Positions 6,579-13,051 of a stretch of 13,341 nt of DNA are shown here, in pieces; within the stretch, counting starts at the first letter, position 1, and the number at the start of each line of letters is the position of its first letter. Source of the DNA: Deltaproteobacteria bacterium RIFOXYA12_FULL_61_11 (lineage in GTDB: Bacteria; Bdellovibrionota_F; JAHFAK01; YA12-FULL-61-11). The notes beneath the pieces are model-generated. The model did no database searches. It saw only the letters and a list, made by a program, of their open reading frames with translations, and was not told the origin of the DNA. Both the position numbers and the translations under genes were made by a program. Location: contig MGSU01000088.1 of the NCBI GenBank assembly GCA_001799195.1, positions 1 through 13,341 on the forward strand, in the 5' to 3' direction.

Positions 6579-8513
6579 ATGTCGATCGTCTATTATGACG
6601 TCCACACGATCGAAGCAGCGCACTTGCCGCGCCGCGGTGGTCTTGATTTCCGTCCGCTCGAGCTCGAGACCATGTACCAGGGCGATACCTCGGTGGTCCT
6701 CGTAGGCTCGACGCATCTCTCGAAACTACTCGAACACCTTCCTAAGGCCACCCTGATAGTGCTTGATGAGACGGTCGCAGGTTTTGGTAAAAGACCTTGT
6801 GAGGGCACCTTGGTCTTCGAGGCACCGCCGACGCTCCTCGATTCCGCCCTTTTCGCCGAATATCTCGTCGCGATGGCTGCTCTCGGCCCCCGAGAGGAAA
6901 AAATCCGCCATCTCGCCAGCGAATTGGCCATGAAAAAGGACGAGATCGTCGAGATCAACCAGATGGGCGTGGCGCTCGGTACGATAAAAGACCATGCCAC
7001 CCTCCATCAATACTTGCTCAGCACTATGCGCAAGCTGCTCAAGAGCGATGGCGCGAGTCTGTATATCGTGGACCCCGACGACCCTGGCAAACTTATCTTC
7101 ATCTATGTTCAGAGTTTTTCGCGCAATCTGCCCTTCAAGTCCTTCAAGATGCCGATCAACTCCAAGTCCATCGCAGGATACACGGCCGAGCGCAACACCA
7201 TCGTCAATATCGCCGACGCCTATGATATTTCCAAGGATCTGCCCGTCACCTTCGACTCGTCGTTCGATCGGTTGGCCAATTACCGGACCAAATCGATCCT
7301 GAGCATTCCCATGACCAACCACAAGAACGAGTTGCTCGGAGTGATCCAACTCATCAATAAAAAAGAACGCAGCGATGTCACTCTCGACACTCCCGAGTTC
7401 ATCGAACACCACGTTCGCGCTTTCGAGAAGAGCGATGAGATGCTCGCGCTCTCCATGGCGAATCTCGCCGGTATTTCCCTGGAGAACAACCAACTCTACA
7501 AGAGCATAGAGAACCTCTTCGAGGGTTTCATCAGGGCCAGCGTGAGCGCGATCGAACAACGAGATCCGACCACCTCCGGCCATTCCCGACGCGTCGCGCT
7601 CTACTCCCTTGGTTTGGCTCTCAGCCAAACCGGACACAGTGCCGGTCCGGGTATTGTGTTCAATAACGAACAATTGAAAGAACTCTATTATGCAGCGCTA
7701 CTCCATGATTTCGGCAAGATTGGGGTACGCGAACATGTCCTGGTCAAAGCAAAAAAACTCTACGATGCCGATTTGGCCATCCTCGAGGCTAGGTTGGCCT
7801 TGATCCTTGATAAGATGGAAAAAAAGGCTCTGTACGAAAAAATACAGATCCTCGCGCGAAATCACGGCAACCTTTCCGACCCCGCCGTTCTAACCGTAGA
7901 CAAGCGCTTCGAACAAGAACGCGAACGTATGCTGCAACTTACCAAAGTCATTCGCGATGCCAATGAACCGGCCGTGCTGCCCGAGGAGGCTTGCGGTTTG
8001 CTCCATACCTGCAAAGAAATGCAGTATGAATTCGATGGAGAGGTCTTTCCGGTGCTGACCGAAACCGAGTTTTCCTATCTCTCGGTCAAACGGGGGAGCC
8101 TCAATCTCGAAGAGCGCTTGGAAATCGAATCCCATGTGACCCACACCTTCAACTTCCTGAAGAAAATCCCCTGGACCCGGGAGTTGACGAAGTTGGCGGA
8201 TTACGCCCACGCGCATCACGAGAAACTCGATGGTACCGGCTATCCTTTGGCCCTGAAAGAAGCCGACATTCCTGTCCAATCTCGTATCATGGCCATCGCC
8301 GACATCTACGATGCCCTGACCGCCTGGGACAGACCCTATAAAAAAGCGATGCCGGTACAGAAAGCGCTCGATATACTTCGTTTCGAGGTCGAGGCCGGTA
8401 AGCTCGACCGAGGGCTCTATACCATTTTCACTGATAGCAAAGTGTACGAAATCAAAGAAGTTGCCATGCAACATGATTTCGACACGCTGCTCCAGTTACT
8501 GCATAAAGGGTGA
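6579..8513 (+). CDS. GAF and HD-GYP domain protein, likely cyclic-di-GMP phosphodiesterase
   Basis: This is a 644-residue predicted cytoplasmic signalling protein. Residues 1-100 form an unclassified alpha/beta-like domain. Residues about 104-135 look like a short coiled coil, residues about 138-305 are a GAF sensor domain (SDGASLYIVD, KSILSIPMTN, LLGVIQLINKK), and the rest is HD-GYP. Catalytic residues seen are E326, D329 and H335 in EQRDPTTSGHSRRV, H376-D377 in LLHDFGKIGV, H519 in IESHVTHTF, H546-H547 with the GYP signature HHEKLDGTGYP (546-556), and ADIYDALT with D575/D578. HD to HH spans 170 residues where classical HD-GYP proteins have about 55-60, so some 110 residues are inserted at about 395-505. 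I recall a subfamily with the same IESHVTHTF-IPWT style. The ATG at 6579 is preferred over the GTG at 6531, which has poor upstream context; the ribosome binding site (GCGAGG) is weak. The intact motifs suggest an active enzyme. Confidence 0.9.
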   Translation: MSIVYYDVHTIEAAHLPRRGGLDFRPLELETMYQGDTSVVLVGSTHLSKLLEHLPKATLIVLDETVAGFGKRPCEGTLVFEAPPTLLDSALFAEYLVAMAALGPREEKIRHLASELAMKKDEIVEINQMGVALGTIKDHATLHQYLLSTMRKLLKSDGASLYIVDPDDPGKLIFIYVQSFSRNLPFKSFKMPINSKSIAGYTAERNTIVNIADAYDISKDLPVTFDSSFDRLANYRTKSILSIPMTNHKNELLGVIQLINKKERSDVTLDTPEFIEHHVRAFEKSDEMLALSMANLAGISLENNQLYKSIENLFEGFIRASVSAIEQRDPTTSGHSRRVALYSLGLALSQTGHSAGPGIVFNNEQLKELYYAALLHDFGKIGVREHVLVKAKKLYDADLAILEARLALILDKMEKKALYEKIQILARNHGNLSDPAVLTVDKRFEQERERMLQLTKVIRDANEPAVLPEEACGLLHTCKEMQYEFDGEVFPVLTETEFSYLSVKRGSLNLEERLEIESHVTHTFNFLKKIPWTRELTKLADYAHAHHEKLDGTGYPLALKEADIPVQSRIMAIADIYDALTAWDRPYKKAMPVQKALDILRFEVEAGKLDRGLYTIFTDSKVYEIKEVAMQHDFDTLLQLLHKG

Positions 8514-8549
8514 CCTCGAGCGAGGTTCTAACCTACCCAACGATCGGTA

Positions 8550-8579
8550 TTGACAATCTGTCCAAGGTGCGAGTATGGT
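8550..8579 (+). promoter_or_regulatory. Candidate promoter of the rpsB operon
   Basis: A perfect TTGACA (8550-8555) is followed by 18 bases and TATGGT (8574-8579), four of six matches to TATAAT. It lies in the 157-base gap before rpsB and would start RNA near 8586. The AAGGTGCG / CGCACCTT dyad (8564-8571 and 8582-8589) is centred on the -10 box, so a repressor or activator could act here. It conflicts with the alternative view that the whole repeat set is transcribed leader. Confidence 0.45.
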
Positions 8580-8625
8580 GCCGCACCTTCGCAGGAGGTT
8601 CGTCCCCCTGGAAGGGAAAGGTGCG
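8564..8625 (+). repeat. Octamer triad AAGGTGCG / CGCACCTT / AAGGTGCG before rpsB
   Basis: AAGGTGCG occurs at 8564-8571 and 8618-8625, with its exact reverse complement CGCACCTT at 8582-8589 between them. The middle copy can pair with either flank, giving mutually exclusive stems: 8564-8589 with a 10-base loop, or 8582-8625. In the second, a nested stem (CAGG 8592-8595 with CCTG 8607-8610, plus GG/CC) caps the hairpin. It is followed by TGGGG and the run TTTT at 8631-8634. This may be a leader switch, an S2 autoregulatory element, an operator, or a terminator of the gene upstream. Confidence 0.7.
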
Positions 8626-8638
8626 TGGGGTTTTCTTG
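8582..8638 (+). terminator. Possible attenuator or terminator hairpin in the rpsB leader
   Basis: The stem CGCACCTT (8582-8589) with AAGGTGCG (8618-8625) encloses an inner stem around a TTCGT loop (8599-8603) and is followed after five bases by TTTTCTT. The distance to the T-run is a little long and the run is short, so intrinsic termination would be weak or conditional. It could end readthrough from the HD-GYP gene or act as an attenuator of rpsB. Confidence 0.35.
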
Positions 8639-8670
8639 TAGCCCGGTAAGGGGCAAGGAGGAGCAAAGGC

Positions 8671-9474
8671 ATGGCAAGTGTGAGCGTGAAAGAACTGCTC
8701 GAGGCTGGCGTCCATTACGGGCATCAGACCAGCAGGTGGAATCCGAAGATGAGGCCTTACATCTTCGGCGACCGTAATGGCATCTACCTCATCAACCTCG
8801 AGAAAACCGCGGCGCTCTTGGTTCGAGCGCTCGACGAGATCAAGAATACCGTGTCCCGAGGTGGGCAGATCCTTTTCGTTGGCACAAAACGCCAGGCCCA
8901 GGACACGATACGCGAGGAGGCGGCACGGTGCGACATGCACTTCGTGAACAACCGCTGGCTCGGCGGGACGCTCACCAATTTCAAGACCATCAAGCAGTCT
9001 ATCGATAAGCTACGCAATCTGGAAAAACTGTTGGGCGATCCAGAAACCCGGTCGCGTTTGCCCAAAAAAGAGATCGTGGGTCTTGAAAAAGAATTGGCAA
9101 AGCTCAATAAATCCTTGAGCGGTATCAAGAATATGCGTGGTCTACCGGCTCTGATCTTCTTGATCGATCCGAGTAAGGAACGCATCGCTGTTGAAGAGGG
9201 CAATGCCCTGAATATTCCGGTGGTCGCTTTGACCGACACCGATGGTGATCCCGACGATATCGATTATCTCATTCCCGGGAATGACGATGCCCTCAAGTCG
9301 ATCAAGCTGATATCCCAACTCATCGCCGATGCTTGTATTGGCGGATTGGAAGTTAGGTCCAAGGCTCTGGGGACCGCCTCTATAGGTGATCCGATCAATC
9401 GAGAGGTTGTAGACGACGAGCGCGTGCCGTCCCTCGCCGAAGCCCAGGCCGATCAAACCGAGGCCAGAGTCTGA
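8671..9474 (+). CDS. rpsB: 30S ribosomal protein S2
   Basis: S2 is a small-subunit protein bound late in assembly at the neck of the 30S subunit. The 267-residue product has the family features: ASVSVKELLEAGVHYGHQT and RWNPKMRPYIFGDRNGIY at the N-terminus, ILFVGTKRQAQDTI near residues 67-80, NNRWLGGTLTNF near 92-103, the helical hairpin with MRGLPALIFLIDP, and IPVVALTDTDGDP followed by YLIPGNDDALKSI. The start ATG is preceded by a strong AAGGAGGAG (8655-8663). It heads the translation/envelope cluster, with tsf 51 bases downstream, the order seen in most bacteria. S2 represses its own operon through the leader in E. coli and some other bacteria, which makes the repeat structure upstream relevant. 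Confidence 0.98.
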   Translation: MASVSVKELLEAGVHYGHQTSRWNPKMRPYIFGDRNGIYLINLEKTAALLVRALDEIKNTVSRGGQILFVGTKRQAQDTIREEAARCDMHFVNNRWLGGTLTNFKTIKQSIDKLRNLEKLLGDPETRSRLPKKEIVGLEKELAKLNKSLSGIKNMRGLPALIFLIDPSKERIAVEEGNALNIPVVALTDTDGDPDDIDYLIPGNDDALKSIKLISQLIADACIGGLEVRSKALGTASIGDPINREVVDDERVPSLAEAQADQTEARV

Positions 9475-9525
9475 GATCGAACGATCCTCCCTGGTCGTAC
9501 CGTCCTCGAGCATAGGAGTGCACTC

Positions 9526-10125
9526 ATGGAAATTTCCGCTGCATTGGTCAAGACATTGCGTGAAAAGACGGGCTGCGGCATGATGGACTGCAAAAAAGCC
9601 CTGGCCGAGAATGAGGGCGATATCGAGAAGGCGATCGATTACCTGCGCAAGAAGGGCCTCTCCCAAGCCGACAAGCGAGCGGGAAGGACAACCTCTCAGG
9701 GATTGATCGAGTCGTATATCCATCTCAACGGCTCCATTGGAGTGATGGTCGAACTCAACTGCGAGACGGATTTCGTCGCCCGCAACGAGAAGTTCAAACA
9801 ATTGGCCCACGATCTTGCCATGCATGCCGCGGCCTTCAGCCCTCTCTACCTCGACGAACAGTCCATTCCGGCGGAATTCCTGGCAAAAGAACGCGAGATC
9901 TACCTCGAGCAGGCTCGGCAGACCGGGAAACCGGAAGCCGTACTCGAAAAGATCGTCGAAGGGAAAGTCGAGAAACGCAAGAAAGAGATCTGTTTCCTGT
10001 ACCAGCCCTTCCTGAAGGATACCGAGATCACGGTCGAGGAACATCTCAAGAACCATATTGTGACCATTGGCGAGAATATCGTCCTGCGCCGTTTTATCCG
10101 CTTCCAGCTCGGCGAGGAGTGCTGA
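9526..10125 (+). CDS. tsf: Elongation factor Ts, short form
   Basis: EF-Ts is the guanine-nucleotide exchange factor that releases GDP from EF-Tu in the cytoplasm. The 199-residue product has the N-terminal UBA-like region with LREKTGCGMMDCKKALAEN (residues 11-29) and IEKAIDYLRKKG, then the core motif VELNCETDFVARNEKF (about residues 76-91). It ends with VEGKVEKRKKEICFLYQPF and IGENIVLRRFIRFQLGE. It is shorter than the E. coli form (about 283) because only one core subdomain is present, as in Thermus, Leptospira and many deltaproteobacteria. AGGAG at 9514-9518 supports the ATG. It is followed eight bases later by pyrH, so the two are probably co-translated. Confidence 0.97.
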   Translation: MEISAALVKTLREKTGCGMMDCKKALAENEGDIEKAIDYLRKKGLSQADKRAGRTTSQGLIESYIHLNGSIGVMVELNCETDFVARNEKFKQLAHDLAMHAAAFSPLYLDEQSIPAEFLAKEREIYLEQARQTGKPEAVLEKIVEGKVEKRKKEICFLYQPFLKDTEITVEEHLKNHIVTIGENIVLRRFIRFQLGEEC

Positions 10126-10133
10126 ACCTCGGA

Positions 10134-10856
10134 ATGACCAAGGCCCGCTACCAGAGGATCCTGCTCAAGTTGAGCGGAGAATGTCTTTCGGCGGAACGGG
10201 CCGAAGTCGTGTTCGCCGATGACGGCCTCGAACGTGTCTGTGAAGAGTTGGGCCAAGTGCTCACCCTGGGGGTCGAGGTTGCCCTGGTTGTGGGGGGCGG
10301 TAACATTTTCAGGGGTGGGCGCAGCGCGGTCAAGGGGCTCGACAGGGTTACCGCAGATCACGTGGGCATGCTTGCCACAGTCCAGAACTGTTTGGTCCTC
10401 CGCGATGTCCTCACCAACCGCGGTATACCCGCAGAGATATTCGGGGCCTTCCCGATCGAGGGGATGATCGAGCGCATGAGGCGCGATCGCGCCTTGGCCG
10501 CACTCCGAAACGGTTCGGTCGTGCTCTTCGCAGGAGGAACGGGTAACCCCTTCGTCAGCACTGACACCGCGGCTGTCTTGCGGGCGTTGGAGATCGATGC
10601 TCAGGTCCTGCTCAAAGCGACCAAGGTCGATGGGATCTATGATGCCGATCCCAAAGTCGTTCCCACCGCTCGACGGTTTTCGCACCTCGGATACCGGGAA
10701 GCCTTGGAACGCCGATTAGCCGTCATGGACCTGGCGGCTTTCTCCCTATGTATGGAACAAGGTCTGCGCGTCGTCGTCTTCGACTTCTCTCCCCCTGGTA
10801 ATCTGCGTCGCGCGGTCCTAGGCGAAGAGGTCGGCACCGTACTCGGCGACCGCTGA
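10134..10856 (+). CDS. pyrH: UMP kinase
   Basis: PyrH phosphorylates UMP to UDP with ATP, the first committed step toward UTP and CTP, and belongs to the amino acid kinase fold. The 240-residue product shows LLKLSGE (residues 10-16), VVGGGNIFRGG (52-62), the segment DHVGMLATVQNCLVLRD, the FAGGTGNPFVSTDTAA loop, and the KATKVDGIYDADP motif, all standard for the family. The ATG at 10134 is preferred: the family usually has only a few residues before KxLLKLSGE, and the in-frame GTG at 10119 would start inside the tsf end. The ribosome binding site is weak (GAGGAG 10113-10118 is far away), consistent with coupling to tsf. CTP made downstream of this enzyme is a substrate of CdsA, encoded in the same cluster. 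Confidence 0.97.
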   Translation: MTKARYQRILLKLSGECLSAERAEVVFADDGLERVCEELGQVLTLGVEVALVVGGGNIFRGGRSAVKGLDRVTADHVGMLATVQNCLVLRDVLTNRGIPAEIFGAFPIEGMIERMRRDRALAALRNGSVVLFAGGTGNPFVSTDTAAVLRALEIDAQVLLKATKVDGIYDADPKVVPTARRFSHLGYREALERRLAVMDLAAFSLCMEQGLRVVVFDFSPPGNLRRAVLGEEVGTVLGDR

Positions 10857-10894
10857 GACCTGCCGTAGATGAAGAACGCCACGAGTCCCTTTCG

Positions 10895-10903
10895 AGGAGG
10901 TGA
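10895..10903 (+). promoter_or_regulatory. Near-perfect ribosome binding site of frr
   Basis: AGGAGGTGA is fully complementary to the usual 16S anti-Shine-Dalgarno end and precedes the frr ATG at 10907. It is the strongest such site in the cluster and suggests independent, efficient initiation after the 50-base gap from pyrH. Confidence 0.85.
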
Positions 10904-10906
10904 ACC

Positions 10907-11464
10907 ATGATCGATCTGATTATGACCGGATTCAATGAAACCAGGGACAAGACCTATGAGACCCTGGACCGCAATCTCGCTCGCTTGCGCACCGGCCGGG
11001 CTTCTCCGGCACTGGTCGATGGTATCAAGGTCAATTATTACGGTGTGCCGACTCCGCTCAAGCAGGTGGCCAGCATTTCCACCCCGGAGCCACGTTTGAT
11101 CGTGATCCAACCCTGGGACCAAAAATTGTGTTCGGATATCGAGAAAGAGATCCAGAAGTCCAATCTCGGGGTTACCCCGCAGAACGACGGCAAACTGATC
11201 CGTTTGAACATCCCGACCCTGACCGACGAGCGTCGCAAAGACCTGGTCAAAACCATCAACAAGATCGGGGAGGAAGCCAAGATCGCGATGCGCAACCAAC
11301 GCCGCACCGCGAACAAAGACCTCGAAGAACTCGAGAAGGGCAAGGAGATATCCGAGGACGAGCTCCACAAGGCCCAGGAGTCGGTCAAGGACCTGCTCGA
11401 CAAGACGATCGAGGAGATCGATAACCGCATCGACAAGAAAACCAAGGAAATCCAGGAAGTCTGA
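10907..11464 (+). CDS. frr: Ribosome recycling factor
   Basis: RRF splits the post-termination ribosome together with EF-G. The 185-residue length is exactly that of the family. The N-terminal helix contains LDRNLARLRTGRASPALVDG, followed by the beta domain with VNYYGVPTPLKQVASIS and RLIVIQPWDQ, then IRLNIPTLTDERRKDLVK. The C-terminal helices contain EEAKIAMRNQRRTANKDLEEL and a charged end (LHKAQESVKDLLDKTIEEID). All the usual landmarks are present and there is nothing abnormal. uppS starts four bases after the stop. Confidence 0.98.
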   Translation: MIDLIMTGFNETRDKTYETLDRNLARLRTGRASPALVDGIKVNYYGVPTPLKQVASISTPEPRLIVIQPWDQKLCSDIEKEIQKSNLGVTPQNDGKLIRLNIPTLTDERRKDLVKTINKIGEEAKIAMRNQRRTANKDLEELEKGKEISEDELHKAQESVKDLLDKTIEEIDNRIDKKTKEIQEV

Positions 11465-11468
11465 GTCA

Positions 11469-12221
11469 ATGCCTGTCGACGTGCAGCAGGTGCCGGCGCA
11501 CTTGGCTATCATCATGGACGGGAACGGACGGTGGGCCCAGCAGCGTCAACTGCCACGTATTCGCGGTCATCTCCGGGGTATGTCGACCATGCGCACCATT
11601 GTGCGCGAGTGCTCCCGCATCGGAATACGCTACCTAACCCTGTATTCCTTCTCGACCGAGAATTGGAGCCGACCCCAAGAAGAGGTCAGTTTCCTCCTGA
11701 GCTTGATGCGGACCTATGCCATCAAAGAACGGGCAGAACTGCAACGCAATAATGTCCGGGTCACCACCATCGGTGATTTATCCCCTGTCCCCGACGAAAC
11801 TTCCCGTTTGGTCCGGGACATCATCGAAGCGACGGCAGGTAACACCGGTTTACGTTTGGTGATCGCCTTCAATTACTCCGGCCGCGCAGAGATCCTCACC
11901 GCGACGAGGACCATTGCACGTCGAGTGCTCGAGGGGGAGCTGACTCCCGAGGAAATCGATGCCCCCTTGTTTTCCAAATTCCTCTGGACTGCGGACCTCC
12001 CGGATCCGGATCTGATGATCCGCACCAGCGGTGAGCAGCGCCTCAGTAACTTCCTGCTCTGGCAGCTCGCCTACAGTGAACTCTACCTCACACCGGTGCT
12101 ATGGCCGGACTTCGATGCCGTGGAGTTACATCGTGCGCTCGAAGCCTATGGCCGGAGGGATCGGCGCTATGGAGCCTTGACCGATAAAAGACCGACGGGA
12201 AAACGGCGTACCAAGACTTGA
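11469..12221 (+). CDS. uppS: Undecaprenyl diphosphate synthase (cis-prenyltransferase)
   Basis: UppS condenses isopentenyl diphosphate onto farnesyl diphosphate to make the C55 lipid carrier for peptidoglycan and O-antigen units. The 250-residue product has the five conserved regions: HLAIIMDGNGRWA with catalytic D17, the IRGHLRGM segment (H34), LTLYSFSTENWSRP, IAFNYSGRAEI, and PDLMIRTSGEQRLSNFLLWQLAYSEL followed by WPDFD. The usual NYGGR is NYSGR here, a mild change. The C-terminus ends in a basic tail (KRPTGKRRTKT). The gene follows frr by four bases, with a modest AGGAAG upstream inside the frr end, so co-translation is likely. Confidence 0.97.
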   Translation: MPVDVQQVPAHLAIIMDGNGRWAQQRQLPRIRGHLRGMSTMRTIVRECSRIGIRYLTLYSFSTENWSRPQEEVSFLLSLMRTYAIKERAELQRNNVRVTTIGDLSPVPDETSRLVRDIIEATAGNTGLRLVIAFNYSGRAEILTATRTIARRVLEGELTPEEIDAPLFSKFLWTADLPDPDLMIRTSGEQRLSNFLLWQLAYSELYLTPVLWPDFDAVELHRALEAYGRRDRRYGALTDKRPTGKRRTKT

Positions 12222-12236
12222 GATCGAACAAGGTCG

Positions 12237-12243
12237 TGGAGGT
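12237..12243 (+). promoter_or_regulatory. Ribosome binding site that fixes the cdsA start
   Basis: TGGAGGT ends four bases before the ATG at 12248. It favours that start over the in-frame TTG at 12218, which overlaps the uppS stop and would add ten hydrophilic residues before the first membrane helix. Confidence 0.75.
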
Positions 12244-12247
12244 CCCC

Positions 12248-13051
12248 ATGCTCCGCACTCGCATACTCACCGCGGTCGTGATCGTGGCCTTTTTGGCCAT
12301 CGTCTTGGCGTACGGCAGTTCTTTCAGCGTTGCCGCGTTGCTGATCGTCGTCTCGTTGGGCTGTCTCCGCGAGTACTTGGCCATGTCCCGACCTGACCAC
12401 CGAGTACCCCGGCCTGTCCTCGAGCTGGCAGCGGGTTTGCTCATCCTGCTCTACCTGGGGAGTGCGGGGGGACGGGCGCAGGTCCTTGCCCTGTTCGGTT
12501 TCCTCCTCTGTTACGCGGGGTGGTACCAGTTCCGTACCACCGAGGTGACCGCTAATCTGCACGAAATCCAAAATGCCGTATTCGGGTTCTTCTATACCTG
12601 TATCCTTCCGTCCTTCTTGTTCGTCCTCTATCAACGTCCCCATGGTCTCTGGCTGCTCGTCTTCCTCGTGGTCGTGGTCGCCGCCCAGGACACCGGTGCG
12701 TATTTCACGGGTCGCCTGCTCGGACGCACGAAGCTCAATATATTGATCTCACCTGGGAAAACCCTCGAGGGTTGCGCAGGAGGCCTGCTGCTCGCAGTGG
12801 TGGGCAGTGAGCTGTGTTGCTTCTTGGTCGGTGATGCGCTGGTCGGGGTGATTCTCTATCCCATTCCCGCTGCCCTCTTCGTGGCCGCGGTGGGAATATC
12901 CGGTGATCTTTTAGAATCCATGATCAAACGCAGCGCAGGCTTCAAGGACAGTGGCAAACTGTTGCCGGGGCACGGCGGTTTGCTCGATCGCTTCGACGGT
13001 TACCTGCTCGCCGCGCCCGCATTGGTGCTGTACCTACAGCTCATGGCCTGA
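12248..13051 (+). CDS. cdsA: Phosphatidate cytidylyltransferase (CDP-diacylglycerol synthase)
   Basis: CdsA makes CDP-diacylglycerol from phosphatidate and CTP, the branch point for all membrane phospholipids. The 267-residue protein is strongly hydrophobic, with about seven or eight predicted membrane segments, beginning with ILTAVVIVAFLAIVLAYG. The family signatures are present: AQDTGAYFTGRLLGR, SPGKTLEGCAGG (the CTP-binding region, usually SPKKTxEG), and at the C-terminus SMIKRSAGFKDSGKLLPGHG, continuing into GLLDRFD, the CdsA PROSITE-type signature. It follows uppS in the same order as in most bacteria. Its last 11 bases overlap the 3' end of a gene on the other strand. Confidence 0.96.
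   Translation: MLRTRILTAVVIVAFLAIVLAYGSSFSVAALLIVVSLGCLREYLAMSRPDHRVPRPVLELAAGLLILLYLGSAGGRAQVLALFGFLLCYAGWYQFRTTEVTANLHEIQNAVFGFFYTCILPSFLFVLYQRPHGLWLLVFLVVVVAAQDTGAYFTGRLLGRTKLNILISPGKTLEGCAGGLLLAVVGSELCCFLVGDALVGVILYPIPAALFVAAVGISGDLLESMIKRSAGFKDSGKLLPGHGGLLDRFDGYLLAAPALVLYLQLMA

Noticed and set aside
6726-7673. Long open frame on the minus strand opposite the GAF/HD-GYP gene (315 codons)
   Set aside because: It is antisense to a gene with clear domains. Its translation shows no family motif and follows from the biased codon use of the plus strand.
8513-8526. Palindrome ACCTCG-AG-CGAGGT just after the HD-GYP gene
   Set aside because: The two-base loop prevents a good RNA hairpin and no T-run follows. 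It may only reflect the general excess of CTCGAG-like words.
8621-8641. Mini-frame GTG CGT GGG GTT TTC TTG TAG in the rpsB leader, a possible leader peptide
   Set aside because: It has six codons and no clear ribosome binding site or regulatory codon run.
9475-9486. GATCG-AA-CGATC palindrome after rpsB
   Set aside because: The loop is too small for a stable RNA stem and there is no T-run.
9142-10056. Long minus-strand open frame opposite rpsB and tsf (304 codons)
   Set aside because: It spans two conserved genes and their gap, with no recognisable domain or ribosome binding site. It is a shadow frame.
10637-11515. Long minus-strand open frame opposite pyrH, frr and uppS (292 codons)
   Set aside because: It crosses three conserved genes. 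The Leu/Val-rich translation is an artefact of complementing charged helices.
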